Source of the DNA: Paeniglutamicibacter antarcticus
GTDB lineage: Bacteria > Actinomycetota > Actinomycetes > Actinomycetales > Micrococcaceae
NCBI RefSeq assembly: GCF_900010755.1
Contig: NZ_CZJT01000082.1
Location: forward strand, 124,001 to 188,000
DNA length: 64,000 nt
Reading direction: 5' to 3'
The position numbers were made by a program, and so were the translations under genes. A model generated the notes under the pieces. The model saw nothing but the letters and a program-made list of their open reading frames with translations, was not told where the DNA came from and did no database searches. Shown in pieces: positions 16,573 to 25,829 of the stretch (positions within the stretch are counted from its first letter, which is position 1; every line of letters starts with the position of its first letter).

Positions 16573-18180
16573 ATGACCCTGAAGGACCTGGCCGCTAAGC
16601 CCCGCGGCCGCCGCGAATTTCTCAAGATGACCGGCATGCTCGGTGCCGCCGCGGCCTTCTCGGCCACGGTAGCCGCATGCTCCAGCCCCGGCACGGGAGC
16701 AGCCAGCAGCGCCGCTGGCGGTGCCACCCACCTGGAAGCCGGAATCTCGTACGCCCTGTCAACCGGATTCGATCCGATGACCTCCTCGGGTGCGACCCCG
16801 TTCGCAGCCAACATGCACATCTTCGAGGGCCTGGTTGACCTGCACCCGGCAACCCGCGAACGCTACCTGGCCCTCGCCGCGGCCGAGCCGACCCAGGTCA
16901 ACGACACCACCTGGGAAATCAAGCTTCGCTCGGGCGCCAAGTTCCACAACGGCGATGCGGTCACCGTGGACGATGTCGTCTACTCCTTCGAACGCGTGCT
17001 TGACACCAAGAACGCCTCGCTGTTCGCCCAGTTCGTGCCGTTCATCAAGACCGTTGCGGCCAAGGGCACGGACACCATCGTCTTCACCCTGAACTACGCC
17101 TTCCCGCTCTTCCCAACCCGCATCTCGGTGGTCAAGGTGGTCCCGAAGAAGCTGGCCTCCGCCGACCAGAAGGCCTTCGACGCCGCCCCTGTCGGTTCCG
17201 GCCCGTACAAGCTGATCTCCGCCACCAAGGACGACAAGATCGTCTTCGAAAAGTTCGCGGACTACAACGGCACCCACACCGCCAAGGCCGACAAGATGAC
17301 CTGGTACCTGCTCTCCGATGCAGCCGCCCGTGTCACTGCCGCCGAATCCGGCCGCGTCTCGGCCATCGAGGACGTCCCGTACCTGGACGTGGACCGCCTG
17401 AAGTCCAAGATGAACGTCGAATCGGTGCAGTCCTTCGGCCTGCTCTTCCTGATGTTCAACTGCGAATCAGGCCCGTTCGCCGACAAGCGCGTGCGCCAGG
17501 CATTCCACTACGCCACGGACACGCAGACAATCATCGACCGCGCACTGCTGGGCAACGCCAAGCCAGCGACCTCCTACGTGCAGGAAACCCACCCGCAGTA
17601 CGTCAAGGCAGCAACCGTCTACGGCTACGACCAGGCACGCGCCGAGACCCTGCTCAAGGAAGCCGGCGTCACCAACCTCGAAATCGAGTTGCTGACCACG
17701 GACACCTCATGGGTCAAGGACATTGCGCCGCTGCTGCTCGAATCCTGGAACAAGCTCCCGGGCGTCAAGGTCACCATGCAGAACCTGCAGTCCGGTGCCT
17801 TGTACACCGAGCGCGTCGACACCGGAAAGTTCACCATCGTGGCCGCCCCGGGTGACCCCTCGGTCTTCGGCAACGACCTTGACCTGCTGCTGAGCTGGTG
17901 GTTCCGCGGCGATGTGTGGCCGACCAACCGCTTCCGCTGGTCCAAGTCCGCCGAGTACAAGTCACTGCAGGGCATGCTTGACGCCGCGGTGAAGGCCAAG
18001 GACGAGGCAGGCGCCGTTGCTGCCTGGACGCAGGCCATCGACCTCATCTCCGACGAGGTCCCGCTGTACCCGGTGCTGCACCGCCAGCTTCCCACCGCAT
18101 GGAACGAAGCCAAGCTCGAGGGCTTCAAGCCGCTGCCGACCACCGGCATCTCCTTTGTCGGCGTGACCCCCAAGGCCTAG
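16573..18180 (+). CDS. ABC transporter substrate-binding lipoprotein (SBP_bac_5), sialic-acid locus
   Basis: A 535-residue extracytoplasmic binding protein of the peptide/nickel (DppA) superfamily. The N-terminus has a Tat-type motif, RRREFLK-like ([10 protein letters not shown]), and a lipobox ending at Cys36 (VAAC), so it is probably exported folded and lipid-anchored. The body carries the family pattern [20 protein letters not shown]. Although the fold is that of peptide binders, the linked nanA, nanK and nanE genes suggest sialic acid as ligand, as in the SatABCD and corynebacterial Sia transporters. It is the first gene of the operon and is followed by a 15-bp hairpin that probably favours its own expression over the permeases. 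Confidence 0.88.
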   Translation: MTLKDLAAKPRGRREFLKMTGMLGAAAAFSATVAACSSPGTGAASSAAGGATHLEAGISYALSTGFDPMTSSGATPFAANMHIFEGLVDLHPATRERYLALAAAEPTQVNDTTWEIKLRSGAKFHNGDAVTVDDVVYSFERVLDTKNASLFAQFVPFIKTVAAKGTDTIVFTLNYAFPLFPTRISVVKVVPKKLASADQKAFDAAPVGSGPYKLISATKDDKIVFEKFADYNGTHTAKADKMTWYLLSDAAARVTAAESGRVSAIEDVPYLDVDRLKSKMNVESVQSFGLLFLMFNCESGPFADKRVRQAFHYATDTQTIIDRALLGNAKPATSYVQETHPQYVKAATVYGYDQARAETLLKEAGVTNLEIELLTTDTSWVKDIAPLLLESWNKLPGVKVTMQNLQSGALYTERVDTGKFTIVAAPGDPSVFGNDLDLLLSWWFRGDVWPTNRFRWSKSAEYKSLQGMLDAAVKAKDEAGAVAAWTQAIDLISDEVPLYPVLHRQLPTAWNEAKLEGFKPLPTTGISFVGVTPKA

Positions 18181-18190
18181 CCGACGACTT

Positions 18191-18231
18191 GCGGTTGCGC
18201 CGCGGATACTTCCCCTCCGCGGCGCAACCGC
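18191..18231 (+). terminator. Intercistronic hairpin after the binding-protein gene
   Basis: Perfect 15-base arms GCGGTTGCGCCGCGG and CCGCGGCGCAACCGC with an 11-base loop. It starts 11 bp after the binding-protein stop and lies well before the permease start. It is probably a partial terminator or an RNA-stabilising element within the operon. Confidence 0.75.
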
Positions 18232-18313
18232 CCCCCCTGCTTGACGCCACCGCGCGGTGGCACCCATCCCGCGCCCCCCTGCCAACTCATCGCCTACCCA
18301 TCGGAGTACTTGC

Positions 18314-19270
18314 GTGGGAACCCTCCTACGGCTGCTGCTACGCCGCCTCGCCGCACTGCCCGTGATGATCCTGGGAGTTACCTTCCTGGTCTTCATCATC
18401 CTCAAACTTGCCCCCGGCGACGAAGCCACCTCCGCGCTGGGCGAAGGCGCTTCCGAAGCGGCGAAGGACGCATACCGCGCCGAGCGCGGGCTCGACAAGC
18501 CGCTGATCATCCAATACTTCGCGTTCCTGGGCAGGCTGATCCGGCTGGACTTCGGCATGACCACGCCGCCGGAGCAGTCGGTCAGCGCCATGATCTCCAA
18601 CGCCTTCCCGCTGACCCTGCAGCTGACCTTCTACGGCGTGCTGATCGCCGTGGTCATCTCCCTGATCTTCGGCGTGCTCGGCGCCCTGTACCGCGACAAG
18701 CTGCCCGACCAGCTGGTGCGCATCTTCTCCATCGCGGCCGTGGCAACCCCGTCCTTCTGGCTCGGCATCCTGCTCATCCAGTGGCTGGCGCTGGGAGCGA
18801 ACCCGCTCTTCCCCTCCGGTGGCGCGGCTCCCGAGGGATCGGGCCTCGGCGGCTGGCTGGCCCACATGACGCTTCCCGCCCTCGCGCTGGCCATCCCGGT
18901 CTCCGCCTCGCTGATCCGCGTGGTGCGCACCTCGATGGTCGAGGAACTGGACAAGGACTACGTCCGCACCGCCATCGGCAACGGCGTCCCTCGCGCCGAG
19001 GTGCTCACCCGCAATGTGCTGCGCAACGCGTTGGTCACCCCGGTCACCGTGCTGGGCCTGCGCATCGGCTACCTGCTCGGCGGCGCCGTCGTCATCGAAA
19101 TGATCTTCTCGCTGCCCGGCATGGGCCAGCTGATCATGAACGGCATCACCAACTCCGACGTCAACCTGGTCCAGGGCGTGGTGCTCACCATCGCGGTCAC
19201 CTTCGTACTCGTGAACATCGTGGTTGACCTGCTTTACCTGCTCATCAACCCGCGCATCAGGACGGTGTAA
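18314..19270 (+). CDS. ABC transporter permease (DppB-type), sialic-acid locus
   Basis: A 318-residue permease with six predicted helices. It has the DppB N-terminal pattern RLLLRRLAALPVMILGVTFL, a short extracytoplasmic domain, and the cytoplasmic EAA-like loop around YVRTAIGNGVPRAEVLTRNV that docks to the ATPase. GTG 18314 is taken as start because GGAG sits at the right distance and the family N-terminus begins there; upstream in-frame sequence is proline-rich and falls in the hairpin region. It pairs with the permease half of the next gene. Confidence 0.9.
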   Translation: MGTLLRLLLRRLAALPVMILGVTFLVFIILKLAPGDEATSALGEGASEAAKDAYRAERGLDKPLIIQYFAFLGRLIRLDFGMTTPPEQSVSAMISNAFPLTLQLTFYGVLIAVVISLIFGVLGALYRDKLPDQLVRIFSIAAVATPSFWLGILLIQWLALGANPLFPSGGAAPEGSGLGGWLAHMTLPALALAIPVSASLIRVVRTSMVEELDKDYVRTAIGNGVPRAEVLTRNVLRNALVTPVTVLGLRIGYLLGGAVVIEMIFSLPGMGQLIMNGITNSDVNLVQGVVLTIAVTFVLVNIVVDLLYLLINPRIRTV

Positions 19271-19275
19271 CCCTC

Positions 19276-21285
19276 ATGACCCTGCTCGCTCCCCGCAACG
19301 GACTTGTCACACGCCTCAGCACCGGAGGCTCGCGCTTCAGGGCGCTGCCGCTGGGCTCCAAGATTTCCCTGGCCTTCCTGGTGCTGATCTCCCTGGCCGC
19401 GATCCTGGCACCAGTGCTGGCCCCGCACGACCCGCTGGCCTCGGGCATCCCCGCCCAGGCACCGAGTGGCGATCACCCCTTCGGCACCGACAGGCTGGGC
19501 CGCGACATCTTCTCGCGCCTGCTCTTCGGCGCCCAGTCCTCGCTGCTGATCGGCATCGGCTCGGTGGTCCTGGCCTTGGTGGTCGGCGGCCTGCTCGGCG
19601 CACTTGCCGCAACCAGCGCCAAATGGGCGAATGAAACCATCATGCGCATCATGGACATGCTCATGGCCTTCCCGGGCATCGCGCTTGCAGCGGCACTGCT
19701 GGCCTCGCTGGGCAATTCGCTGCCGGTGATCATCGTCGCCATCGCGGTTATCTACGTCCCGCAGATCGCCCGCGTGGTCCGCGCCAACGTGCTGGCCCAA
19801 TGGGGCGAGGACTACGTCCGCGCCGAACGCGTCATCGGCGCCGGCCGCTTCTACATCCTCGGCACCCACGTGCTGCGCAACTGCGCCGCCCCGGTGCTGG
19901 TGTTCGCCACCATCATGGTCGCCGACGCCATCATCCTGGAGGCCTCGCTGTCCTTCCTGGGCGCCGGCATCCAGGACCCGGCCCCGAGCTGGGGCAACGT
20001 GATCGCCTACGGACGCACCCTGGTGCTCAACGGCGCCTGGTGGGCCACCACCTTCGCCGGCCTCACGATCCTGCTCACGGTGCTGGCACTGAACATCCTG
20101 GCAGAGGGCATGACCGACGCACTGGTGAACCCCAAGTCCACCCGCAAATCGGCCTCCAGCAAGGAAACTGCAGCAGCCAAGGCCGCCAAGCCGGCCGTGG
20201 ACACCGCTGCGCTGGATCGCCTGCACGGCGAACTCGCCCTGCTGGCCCAGACCGAGCACCGCCGCACCGACCGGTTGGTGCTGGACACCGCCCAGGACGG
20301 ACCCAAGCTGATCCTGGAGGTCAAGAACCTCTCGATCGCGTTCCCGGCCCGTTTCGGGGACACCCGGATCGTTGACAACGTCTCCTTCACGGTGCGCGAG
20401 GGCGAAACCATGGCCCTGGTCGGGGAGTCCGGCTGCGGCAAGTCGATCACCTCGCTGGCGATCATGGGACTGCTCCCGGACACCGCCCGCGTCACCGGTT
20501 CCATCACCTTCGAGGGCAAGGAACTGCTGCCCGCAGGACCCGACGGGACCGCCCTGGCCGGCGACGACAAGGTCTACAAGGGCCTGCGCGGGGAACAGAT
20601 CGCCATGGTCTACCAGGACGCGCTGTCCTCGCTGAACCCCTCGATGCTGGTGGGCGACCAGCTGCGCCAGCTGACCAAACGCGGCGGACGCACCAGCCCC
20701 GAAGAACTGCTGCGCCTGGTCAAGCTCGATCCGGTGCGCACGCTGCGCTCCTACCCGCACGAGCTCTCCGGCGGACAGCGCCAGCGCGTGCTGATCGCCA
20801 TGGCGCTGAGCCGTTCCCCGAAGCTCGTGGTGTGCGACGAACCCACCACCGCGCTGGATGTCACGGTCCAGAAGCAGGTAGTTGACCTGCTCAACGAGCT
20901 GCGCGAGCAGCTGGGCTTCGCGATGGTGTTCGTCAGCCACGACCTGGCCCTGGTGGCCTCGCTGGCCCACCGGGTCACCGTCATGTACGCGGGCCAGGTC
21001 GTCGAATCCGGCCCGGTCTCGGCGGTGCTCGCATCCCCGGCGCACGAATACACCCAGGGCCTGCTCGGCGCGGTGCTCTCGATCGAATCCGGCGCCACCC
21101 GCCTGCACCAGATCCCCGGCACCGTTCCCTCGCCCTATTCGTTCGCCGACGGCGACCGCTTTGCCGAACGATCCCAGCGCCCCGACGCCAACCCGGACCT
21201 CCCCACCGACTTCGTGTTGGCAGGGAAACACCCGGAGCACTTCTGGGCCAGCCACGAAACAGTGTCCCAGGGAGGCCACCGATGA
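19276..21285 (+). CDS. Fused ABC permease-ATPase (DppC-DppD type), sialic-acid locus
   Basis: A 669-residue fusion. Residues 1 to about 290 are a DppC-type permease, with HPFGTDRLGRDIFSRLLFGA and the coupling loop YVRAERVIGAGRFYI. An alanine/lysine-rich linker of about 50 residues follows. From about 350 there is an ATPase with Walker A GESGCGKS near 382, signature SGGQRQRVLIA and Walker B LVVCDEPTTALDV, and a C-terminal oligopeptide-type extension. Fusing the two subunits fixes their stoichiometry. The gene starts 5 bp after the upstream permease stop and overlaps nothing; the next ATPase begins four bases before its stop. Confidence 0.9.
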   Translation: MTLLAPRNGLVTRLSTGGSRFRALPLGSKISLAFLVLISLAAILAPVLAPHDPLASGIPAQAPSGDHPFGTDRLGRDIFSRLLFGAQSSLLIGIGSVVLALVVGGLLGALAATSAKWANETIMRIMDMLMAFPGIALAAALLASLGNSLPVIIVAIAVIYVPQIARVVRANVLAQWGEDYVRAERVIGAGRFYILGTHVLRNCAAPVLVFATIMVADAIILEASLSFLGAGIQDPAPSWGNVIAYGRTLVLNGAWWATTFAGLTILLTVLALNILAEGMTDALVNPKSTRKSASSKETAAAKAAKPAVDTAALDRLHGELALLAQTEHRRTDRLVLDTAQDGPKLILEVKNLSIAFPARFGDTRIVDNVSFTVREGETMALVGESGCGKSITSLAIMGLLPDTARVTGSITFEGKELLPAGPDGTALAGDDKVYKGLRGEQIAMVYQDALSSLNPSMLVGDQLRQLTKRGGRTSPEELLRLVKLDPVRTLRSYPHELSGGQRQRVLIAMALSRSPKLVVCDEPTTALDVTVQKQVVDLLNELREQLGFAMVFVSHDLALVASLAHRVTVMYAGQVVESGPVSAVLASPAHEYTQGLLGAVLSIESGATRLHQIPGTVPSPYSFADGDRFAERSQRPDANPDLPTDFVLAGKHPEHFWASHETVSQGGHR

Positions 21286-22088
21286 GCACCGAGACCCCAA
21301 CCCCCGTCGTCGAACTGCGCGATATCCACGTGCACCACAAGGCACGCGGCGGCAAGCTCTTCTCCCCGAACATCGTGCGCGCCGTCAACGGGGTCGACTT
21401 CTCGGTCTCGCGCGGCGAAACCGTGGGCATCGTCGGCGAATCCGGCTGCGGCAAGTCCACGTTGGCCTCCGTGCTGGTGGGCCTGCAGGAACCCACCAGC
21501 GGCCAGGTGCTCTTCCGCGGCAAGGACGCTTCCAAGCGCAACGCCGCGGGCCGCAAGGAATTCGGCCGCTCCGTGGCCGTGGTCTTCCAGGACCCGTCCA
21601 CGGCGCTGAACCCGCGCATGACCATCCACGACATCCTCACGGATCCATTGAAGATCCACGGCATCGGCAGCGCCGCCTCGCGCAGCGCCAAGGTCGGGGA
21701 ACTGCTCTCGGTGGTGGGCCTGCCGGCCTCCGCCGCCACGGCCACCCCCGGGCAGGTCTCCGGCGGCCAGCGCCAGCGCGTGGCCATCGCCCGCGCCCTG
21801 GCCCTGGATCCTGATGTGATCGTCGCCGACGAACCCACCAGCGCACTGGATGTCTCGGTGCGCGCCCAGGTGCTGAACCTGCTCACCGACCTGAAGACGA
21901 CGCTGAACCTCGGCATGGTCTTCATCTCCCACGACATCCAGACCGTGCGTTACATCTCGGACCGCATCTGCGTGATGAATGCGGGAAAGATCGTCGAGCA
22001 GGGTAGCGCCGAGCAGGTCTTCGACAATCCCTCGGACCCCTACACGCGGACCCTGCTGGGCGCCGCGCCCACACTGCTGCAGCTCTAG
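21282..22088 (+). CDS. ABC transporter ATP-binding protein (DppF-type), sialic-acid locus
   Basis: A 268-residue ATPase. Walker A is GESGCGKST (near 56), the Q-loop is VFQDPSTALNPRMT, the signature SGGQRQRVAIARAL, Walker B VIVADEPTSALDVS, and the switch His is in FISHD. It forms the heterodimeric ATPase with the C-terminal half of the preceding fusion protein. ATG 21282 overlaps the fusion gene's stop (ATGA). After its stop a compound GC-rich hairpin separates the transport genes from the catabolic genes. Confidence 0.92.
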   Translation: MSTETPTPVVELRDIHVHHKARGGKLFSPNIVRAVNGVDFSVSRGETVGIVGESGCGKSTLASVLVGLQEPTSGQVLFRGKDASKRNAAGRKEFGRSVAVVFQDPSTALNPRMTIHDILTDPLKIHGIGSAASRSAKVGELLSVVGLPASAATATPGQVSGGQRQRVAIARALALDPDVIVADEPTSALDVSVRAQVLNLLTDLKTTLNLGMVFISHDIQTVRYISDRICVMNAGKIVEQGSAEQVFDNPSDPYTRTLLGAAPTLLQL

Positions 22089-22101
22089 CAATCACAGACC
22101 C

Positions 22102-22151
22102 GGCGGGCGGGACGCGCACGGCACCACACATCCGTGCCCTTCCCGCCCGCC
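22102..22151 (+). terminator. Intercistronic hairpin between transporter and catabolic genes
   Basis: Outer arms GGCGGGCGGGA (22102-22112) and TCCCGCCCGCC (22141-22151), inner arms GCACGG and CCGTGC. It lies 14 bp after the ATPase stop and 42 bp before nanA. It is likely a partial terminator tuning nanA-K-E against the transporter. Confidence 0.7.
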
Positions 22152-22193
22152 ACCCCCCATCAAGCAACACCCCCTTAGAAGAAAGTATTTCTC

Positions 22194-23126
22194 GTGGCCT
22201 TCGCAAACAACCCCAAGTACTCCGGCGTCATCCCCCCGGTCGTGACCCCGCGCACCGCGGATGGAGCCATTGACGTTCCTGGCCTGCAGGCAATCATCGA
22301 ACACCTGATCGCCGGCGGCGTCTCCGGTCTGTTCGTGCTCGGTTCCTCGGGCGAGGTCCCGTACCTGACCAACGCCGAGCGCGCCCTGGTGGTCACCACC
22401 ATCCGCGAGGCCAACGCCGGTCGCGTCCCGCTGATCGTGGGCGCCAACGAGCAGACCACCGCCCGCGTCATCGAGGAAGGCCGTGCGATGATCGAGCTCG
22501 GCGCCGACGCCCTGGTGGTCACCACCCCGTACTACGCACTGTCCAACGCCGCCGAGGTCGAGGCCCACTTCCGCGCCGTCCACGCCGCGCTGCAGATCGA
22601 CATCTTCGCCTACGACGTGCCGGTGCGCACCCACGTGAAGCTGTCGGTGGCCACCGCCGTGGCGCTGGCCAAGGACGGGGTGATCGTCGGCGTGAAGGAT
22701 TCCTCCGGCGACGACGTCTCCTTCCGCCAGCTGCTGCTGGCCACCCGCGACATCGAAGGCTTCTCGGTCTTCACCGGCCACGAGGTCGTCGTCGACGGTG
22801 CCATGCTCGGCGGCGCGCACGGCGTGGTCCCGGGCCTGGGCAACGTGGATCCGGCCGGCTACCGCCGCCTGTTCGACGCCGCCGTTGCCGGCGACTTCGC
22901 CACCGCAGCCAAGGAGCAGGACCGCCTGACCGAGGTCTTCGAGATCGTCTACACCCCGGACTCCTCCCGCGTGTCCGGCGGTGCCGCCGGCCTGGGCGCC
23001 TTCAAGACCGCGCTGGTGCAGATGGGAATCATCGGCAACAACAAGATGAGCATCCCGATGGAGGACCTGGACGCCGCCGAGGCTTCGGCGATCGCCGGTA
23101 TCCTGACCCGCACCGGACTGCTCTAA
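22194..23126 (+). CDS. nanA: N-acetylneuraminate lyase (DapA-family aldolase)
   Basis: A 310-residue Schiff-base TIM-barrel aldolase. It has the substrate loop GSSGE near residue 50 (lyases have GS.GE where dihydrodipicolinate synthases have GTTGE), the Tyr in YDVPV near 139 and the Schiff-base Lys in GVKDSSGD near 167. It should split N-acetylneuraminate into pyruvate and N-acetylmannosamine. The start is GTG 22194 with an AGAAGAAAG ribosome site. The following genes encode a ROK kinase and NanE, which make a DapA role unlikely. A sugar-acid aldolase of another kind remains possible in principle. Confidence 0.85.
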   Translation: MAFANNPKYSGVIPPVVTPRTADGAIDVPGLQAIIEHLIAGGVSGLFVLGSSGEVPYLTNAERALVVTTIREANAGRVPLIVGANEQTTARVIEEGRAMIELGADALVVTTPYYALSNAAEVEAHFRAVHAALQIDIFAYDVPVRTHVKLSVATAVALAKDGVIVGVKDSSGDDVSFRQLLLATRDIEGFSVFTGHEVVVDGAMLGGAHGVVPGLGNVDPAGYRRLFDAAVAGDFATAAKEQDRLTEVFEIVYTPDSSRVSGGAAGLGAFKTALVQMGIIGNNKMSIPMEDLDAAEASAIAGILTRTGLL

Positions 23127-23132
23127 GCCCCG

Positions 23133-24119
23133 ATGGATCAAGCAACAGCACAGATGCGCCCCGAGGAATCGGGGCGCATTGCCGCGTTCGGCATCGATCT
23201 GGGCGGCACCAAGATTGCCGCCGGCCTGATTGCCGCCGACGGCACGGTCCTGGCCTCCGCCTCCGCCCCCACCCCTGCCACGCAGGGCGCGCAGGCGGTG
23301 CTCGACGCCGTCGCGGCCCTGGTCACCGAACTTTCGGCGGCTCCCGCCGCCAAGGATCTGGACATCGCGGGCCTGGGCCTGGGCGCGGCCGGGGTCATTG
23401 ACGCGGGCACCGCGCGCGTGCTTTCGGCCACCGATACCATCCTTCACTGGGCGGGAACCGACCTGGCCGCCGAGCTGCTGGCCCGCACAGGGCTACAGGT
23501 CCGCGCGGTCAACGACGTGCACGCCCACGGGCTCGGCGAGGCCTGGCGCGGGGCCGCGGCCGGCAGTGCGAATGCGCTGCTGCTCGCCGTGGGAACCGGC
23601 ATTGGCGGATCCCACCTGCTGGCCGGCATCCCGCAAACCGGGGCGCACCACGTCGGCGGCCACATGGGGCACTTCGCCTCGCCGCTGGCCAGCGGCGTGC
23701 GTTGCTCCTGCGGACGCAGCGGACACCTTGAAGCCATCGCCGCAGGACCTGCAATCCACCGCAACTACCTGTGCCTGGGCGGGGACGCCGCGGTGGCCGA
23801 CACGCGCGAACTTACAGCCCGCGCCTATGCAGGGGACCAGCTGGCACGCCAGGCCCTGCGCACCGGGGCCCTGGCCGTGGGCATCGCCGCCGGCTCGCTG
23901 GCCAACATCCTTGACCCCGAGCTGATAGTGCTCTCCGGTGGCATGATTGGCGCCGGGAGCCTCTGGTGGGACGCGGTGCGCGAAGGATTCGCCACCGAGG
24001 CCATCGAGCCGCTGCAGCACCTTGAATTGCTCCCCGCGACGTTGGGCAACAACGCCGCGATCATCGGCGCCGCCGGGTTGTACCTGGCCGCGGAACCAAA
24101 GGACCGAGAATGCTCTTGA
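23133..24119 (+). CDS. nanK: ROK-family sugar kinase, probable N-acetylmannosamine kinase
   Basis: A 328-residue ROK kinase. The phosphate loop is FGIDLGGTKIAAGL near residue 20, then NDVHAHGLGEAW with the catalytic Asp, AVGTGIGGS, the His in VGGHMGH, and the zinc motif CSCGRSGHLE (Cys-x-Cys-G-x-x-G-H-L-E). Position between nanA and nanE predicts phosphorylation of N-acetylmannosamine at carbon 6. It begins six bases after the nanA stop and overlaps nanE by ten bases, so it is tightly coupled. No DNA-binding domain is attached, so it is an enzyme rather than a ROK repressor. Confidence 0.86.
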   Translation: MDQATAQMRPEESGRIAAFGIDLGGTKIAAGLIAADGTVLASASAPTPATQGAQAVLDAVAALVTELSAAPAAKDLDIAGLGLGAAGVIDAGTARVLSATDTILHWAGTDLAAELLARTGLQVRAVNDVHAHGLGEAWRGAAAGSANALLLAVGTGIGGSHLLAGIPQTGAHHVGGHMGHFASPLASGVRCSCGRSGHLEAIAAGPAIHRNYLCLGGDAAVADTRELTARAYAGDQLARQALRTGALAVGIAAGSLANILDPELIVLSGGMIGAGSLWWDAVREGFATEAIEPLQHLELLPATLGNNAAIIGAAGLYLAAEPKDRECS

Positions 24120-24796
24120 CCCCAAGTGAACTCCAGGCCCTGCGCGGCAAGCTGATCGTCTCAGCCCAGGCCTACCCGGGCGAACCCATGCGCACACCCA
24201 GCACCATGGCGCAGGTGGCAGCCTCGGCGGTGATCGGCGGCGCCGCCGCGGTGCGCGTGCAGGGCCTTGCCGACGTGCAATTCACCCGCAGTGCCGTGGA
24301 AGTCCCGGTGATCGGGCTGTGGAAGGACGGGCACGACGGGGTCTTCATCACCCCCACCGCGCGCCACGCGCTGGCGGTGGCCAACGCCGGGGCGCACATC
24401 GTCGCCATCGACGGCACCCGGCGCGAACGCCCCGACGGGTTGACGCTCAAGGCGACCATCGACATGGTCCACGAACAATCCCACGCGCTGGTCATGGCCG
24501 ACTGCGGTTCGCTGGCGGATGCGCTGAACGCGGCGGAGGCCGGGGCGGACCTGATCGGAACCACGCTGGCCGGCTACACCGGGGAACGCGAAAAAACCGC
24601 GGGACCCGACCTTGACCTGCTGGCGGCGATCGCCATGGCGGGGCTCGGCATCCCGCTGATCGCCGAGGGCCGCATCCACACCCCCGCCCAGGCGCGGGCT
24701 GCCCTGGACATGGGGGCGTTTGCCGTGGTTGTGGGCACCGCCATCACCCACCCTGCCTCCATCACCGGCTGGTTCGACGCCGCCATGCGCGCCTAG
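24110..24796 (+). CDS. nanE: N-acetylmannosamine-6-phosphate 2-epimerase
   Basis: A 228-residue TIM-barrel epimerase. LRGKLIVSAQAYPGEPMRTP opens the barrel as in NanE, the catalytic Lys lies in VIGLWKDGHD, and the phosphate-binding loops are GADLIGTTLAGYTG and the late AFAVVVGTAITHP. It converts ManNAc-6-phosphate to GlcNAc-6-phosphate, the last step specific to sialic-acid breakdown. NagA and NagB, needed to finish the route, are not in the window. It is the last gene of the operon. Confidence 0.92.
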   Translation: MLLTPSELQALRGKLIVSAQAYPGEPMRTPSTMAQVAASAVIGGAAAVRVQGLADVQFTRSAVEVPVIGLWKDGHDGVFITPTARHALAVANAGAHIVAIDGTRRERPDGLTLKATIDMVHEQSHALVMADCGSLADALNAAEAGADLIGTTLAGYTGEREKTAGPDLDLLAAIAMAGLGIPLIAEGRIHTPAQARAALDMGAFAVVVGTAITHPASITGWFDAAMRA

Positions 24797-24873
24797 CATC
24801 CACATCCCGGCCGGGACTCGCCAGGCAACGCGGTTCATATACGCGGAGCCGTGCCGGATGGTCAAATGGATTC

Positions 24874-25728
24874 ATGAGCGAACCATTGCCGGCACTGGCC
24901 ATCACTGGATCCACCGGAGTGCTGGGCGGCGCGCTGGCCGCCGGGCTGGCCCAGGCCGGAATCCCGCAGCGGCTGCTGGTCCGCACCCCGGCCAAGGCCC
25001 CGCAGCTGCCCGGCGCCCGCGTCGTCCGGGCGGCCTACCAGGACACCGCCGAGACCCGTGCCGCGCTGGCCGGGGTCCGCACGCTGTTCATGGTCTCCGC
25101 CTCCGAAAGCGAGGACCGGACGGCCAGCCACCGCGCGTTCATCGACGCCGCAGCGGCCGCCGGGGTCCGGCAGGTGGTGTACACCTCGTTCATTGCCGCG
25201 GCACCGGATGCGGTGTTCACCCTGGCCCGGGAGCACCATGCCACCGAGGAACACCTCAAGGCCTCCGGGATGGGTTGGACAGTCCTGCGGGACAACTTCT
25301 ACGCGGACTTCATGGGCGCGATGGTCGGGGACGACGGCGTCATCCGAGGCCCGGCGGGCGCGGGTCGCTGCTCCATCGTGGCGCGGGCCGACGTGGTCCG
25401 CACGGCGGCCGCCATCCTGCGTGAACCGGAGCTCCACCTGGGCCGCAGCTACCAGCTGACCGGCCCGCAGGCGCTTTCGATGCCGGAGGTCGCCGCGATC
25501 CTCACCGAGGAAACGGGGTCCGCGGTGCGGTTCGTCGACGAGTCCCTCGAGCAGGCCCATGCCTCGCGGGCCGGATACGGTGCCCCCGCCTGGCAGCTTG
25601 ATGCCTGGGTCTCCACCTACACGGCCATCGCCTCCGGGGCGCTGGAGCCCGTCAACGATGACATCGAGCGCATCACCGGCAAACCCCCGATGCGGCTTGC
25701 CGACCTCCTGCGCTCCCGGGCCGGCTGA
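24874..25728 (+). CDS. NmrA/QorB-like NAD(P)-binding reductase
   Basis: A 284-residue atypical short-chain dehydrogenase. The N-terminal Rossmann motif is ITGSTGVLGGALAAGLAQAG, an LVRTP strand ends in Arg (NADPH preference), and VVYTSFIAAAPDAVFTLARE places a Thr/Ser-Phe active region typical of NAD(P)H:quinone reductase 2/NmrA relatives. Such proteins reduce quinones or sense redox state. The start ATG 24874 has TCAAAT six bases upstream, resembling the leaderless pattern of neighbouring genes but with an imperfect -10. A GC hairpin directly follows the stop. Confidence 0.85.
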   Translation: MSEPLPALAITGSTGVLGGALAAGLAQAGIPQRLLVRTPAKAPQLPGARVVRAAYQDTAETRAALAGVRTLFMVSASESEDRTASHRAFIDAAAAAGVRQVVYTSFIAAAPDAVFTLAREHHATEEHLKASGMGWTVLRDNFYADFMGAMVGDDGVIRGPAGAGRCSIVARADVVRTAAAILREPELHLGRSYQLTGPQALSMPEVAAILTEETGSAVRFVDESLEQAHASRAGYGAPAWQLDAWVSTYTAIASGALEPVNDDIERITGKPPMRLADLLRSRAG

Positions 25729-25729
25729 G

Positions 25730-25751
25730 CGGCACGCGAGCCGGCGTGCCG
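25730..25751. terminator. Hairpin after the NmrA-like gene
   Basis: CGGCACGC-gagccg-GCGTGCCG, a perfect 8-bp stem two bases after the stop codon, without a T-run. Confidence 0.55.
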
Positions 25752-25802
25752 TGCGGTGAAAGCCGATCCTGTCCGCTGGGGGATACGCTTTGACCGCTTG
25801 GC

Positions 25803-25823
25803 AACAATGGACGTTGTTAGCGT
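25803..25823 (+). promoter_or_regulatory. -10 element and dyad upstream of the siderophore-interacting protein
   Basis: -10 TAGCGT (25818-25823) lies six bases before ATG 25830, predicting a leaderless message. AACAA (25803-25807) and TTGTT (25814-25818) form a short dyad touching the -10, a possible repressor site. It does not match the DtxR iron-box consensus. Confidence 0.45.
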
Positions 25824-25829
25824 GGGACC

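Noticed and set aside
19234-21345. 703-codon open frame antisense to the permease-ATPase fusion
   Set aside because: The sense strand encodes clear Walker and permease motifs; the antisense frame is Gly/His/Gln-rich with no recognisable domain, a common artefact in GC-rich genes.
22194-23126. Annotation of the aldolase as DapA (dihydrodipicolinate synthase)
   Set aside because: The substrate loop is GSSGE rather than GTTGE, and the gene is in operon with nanK and nanE.
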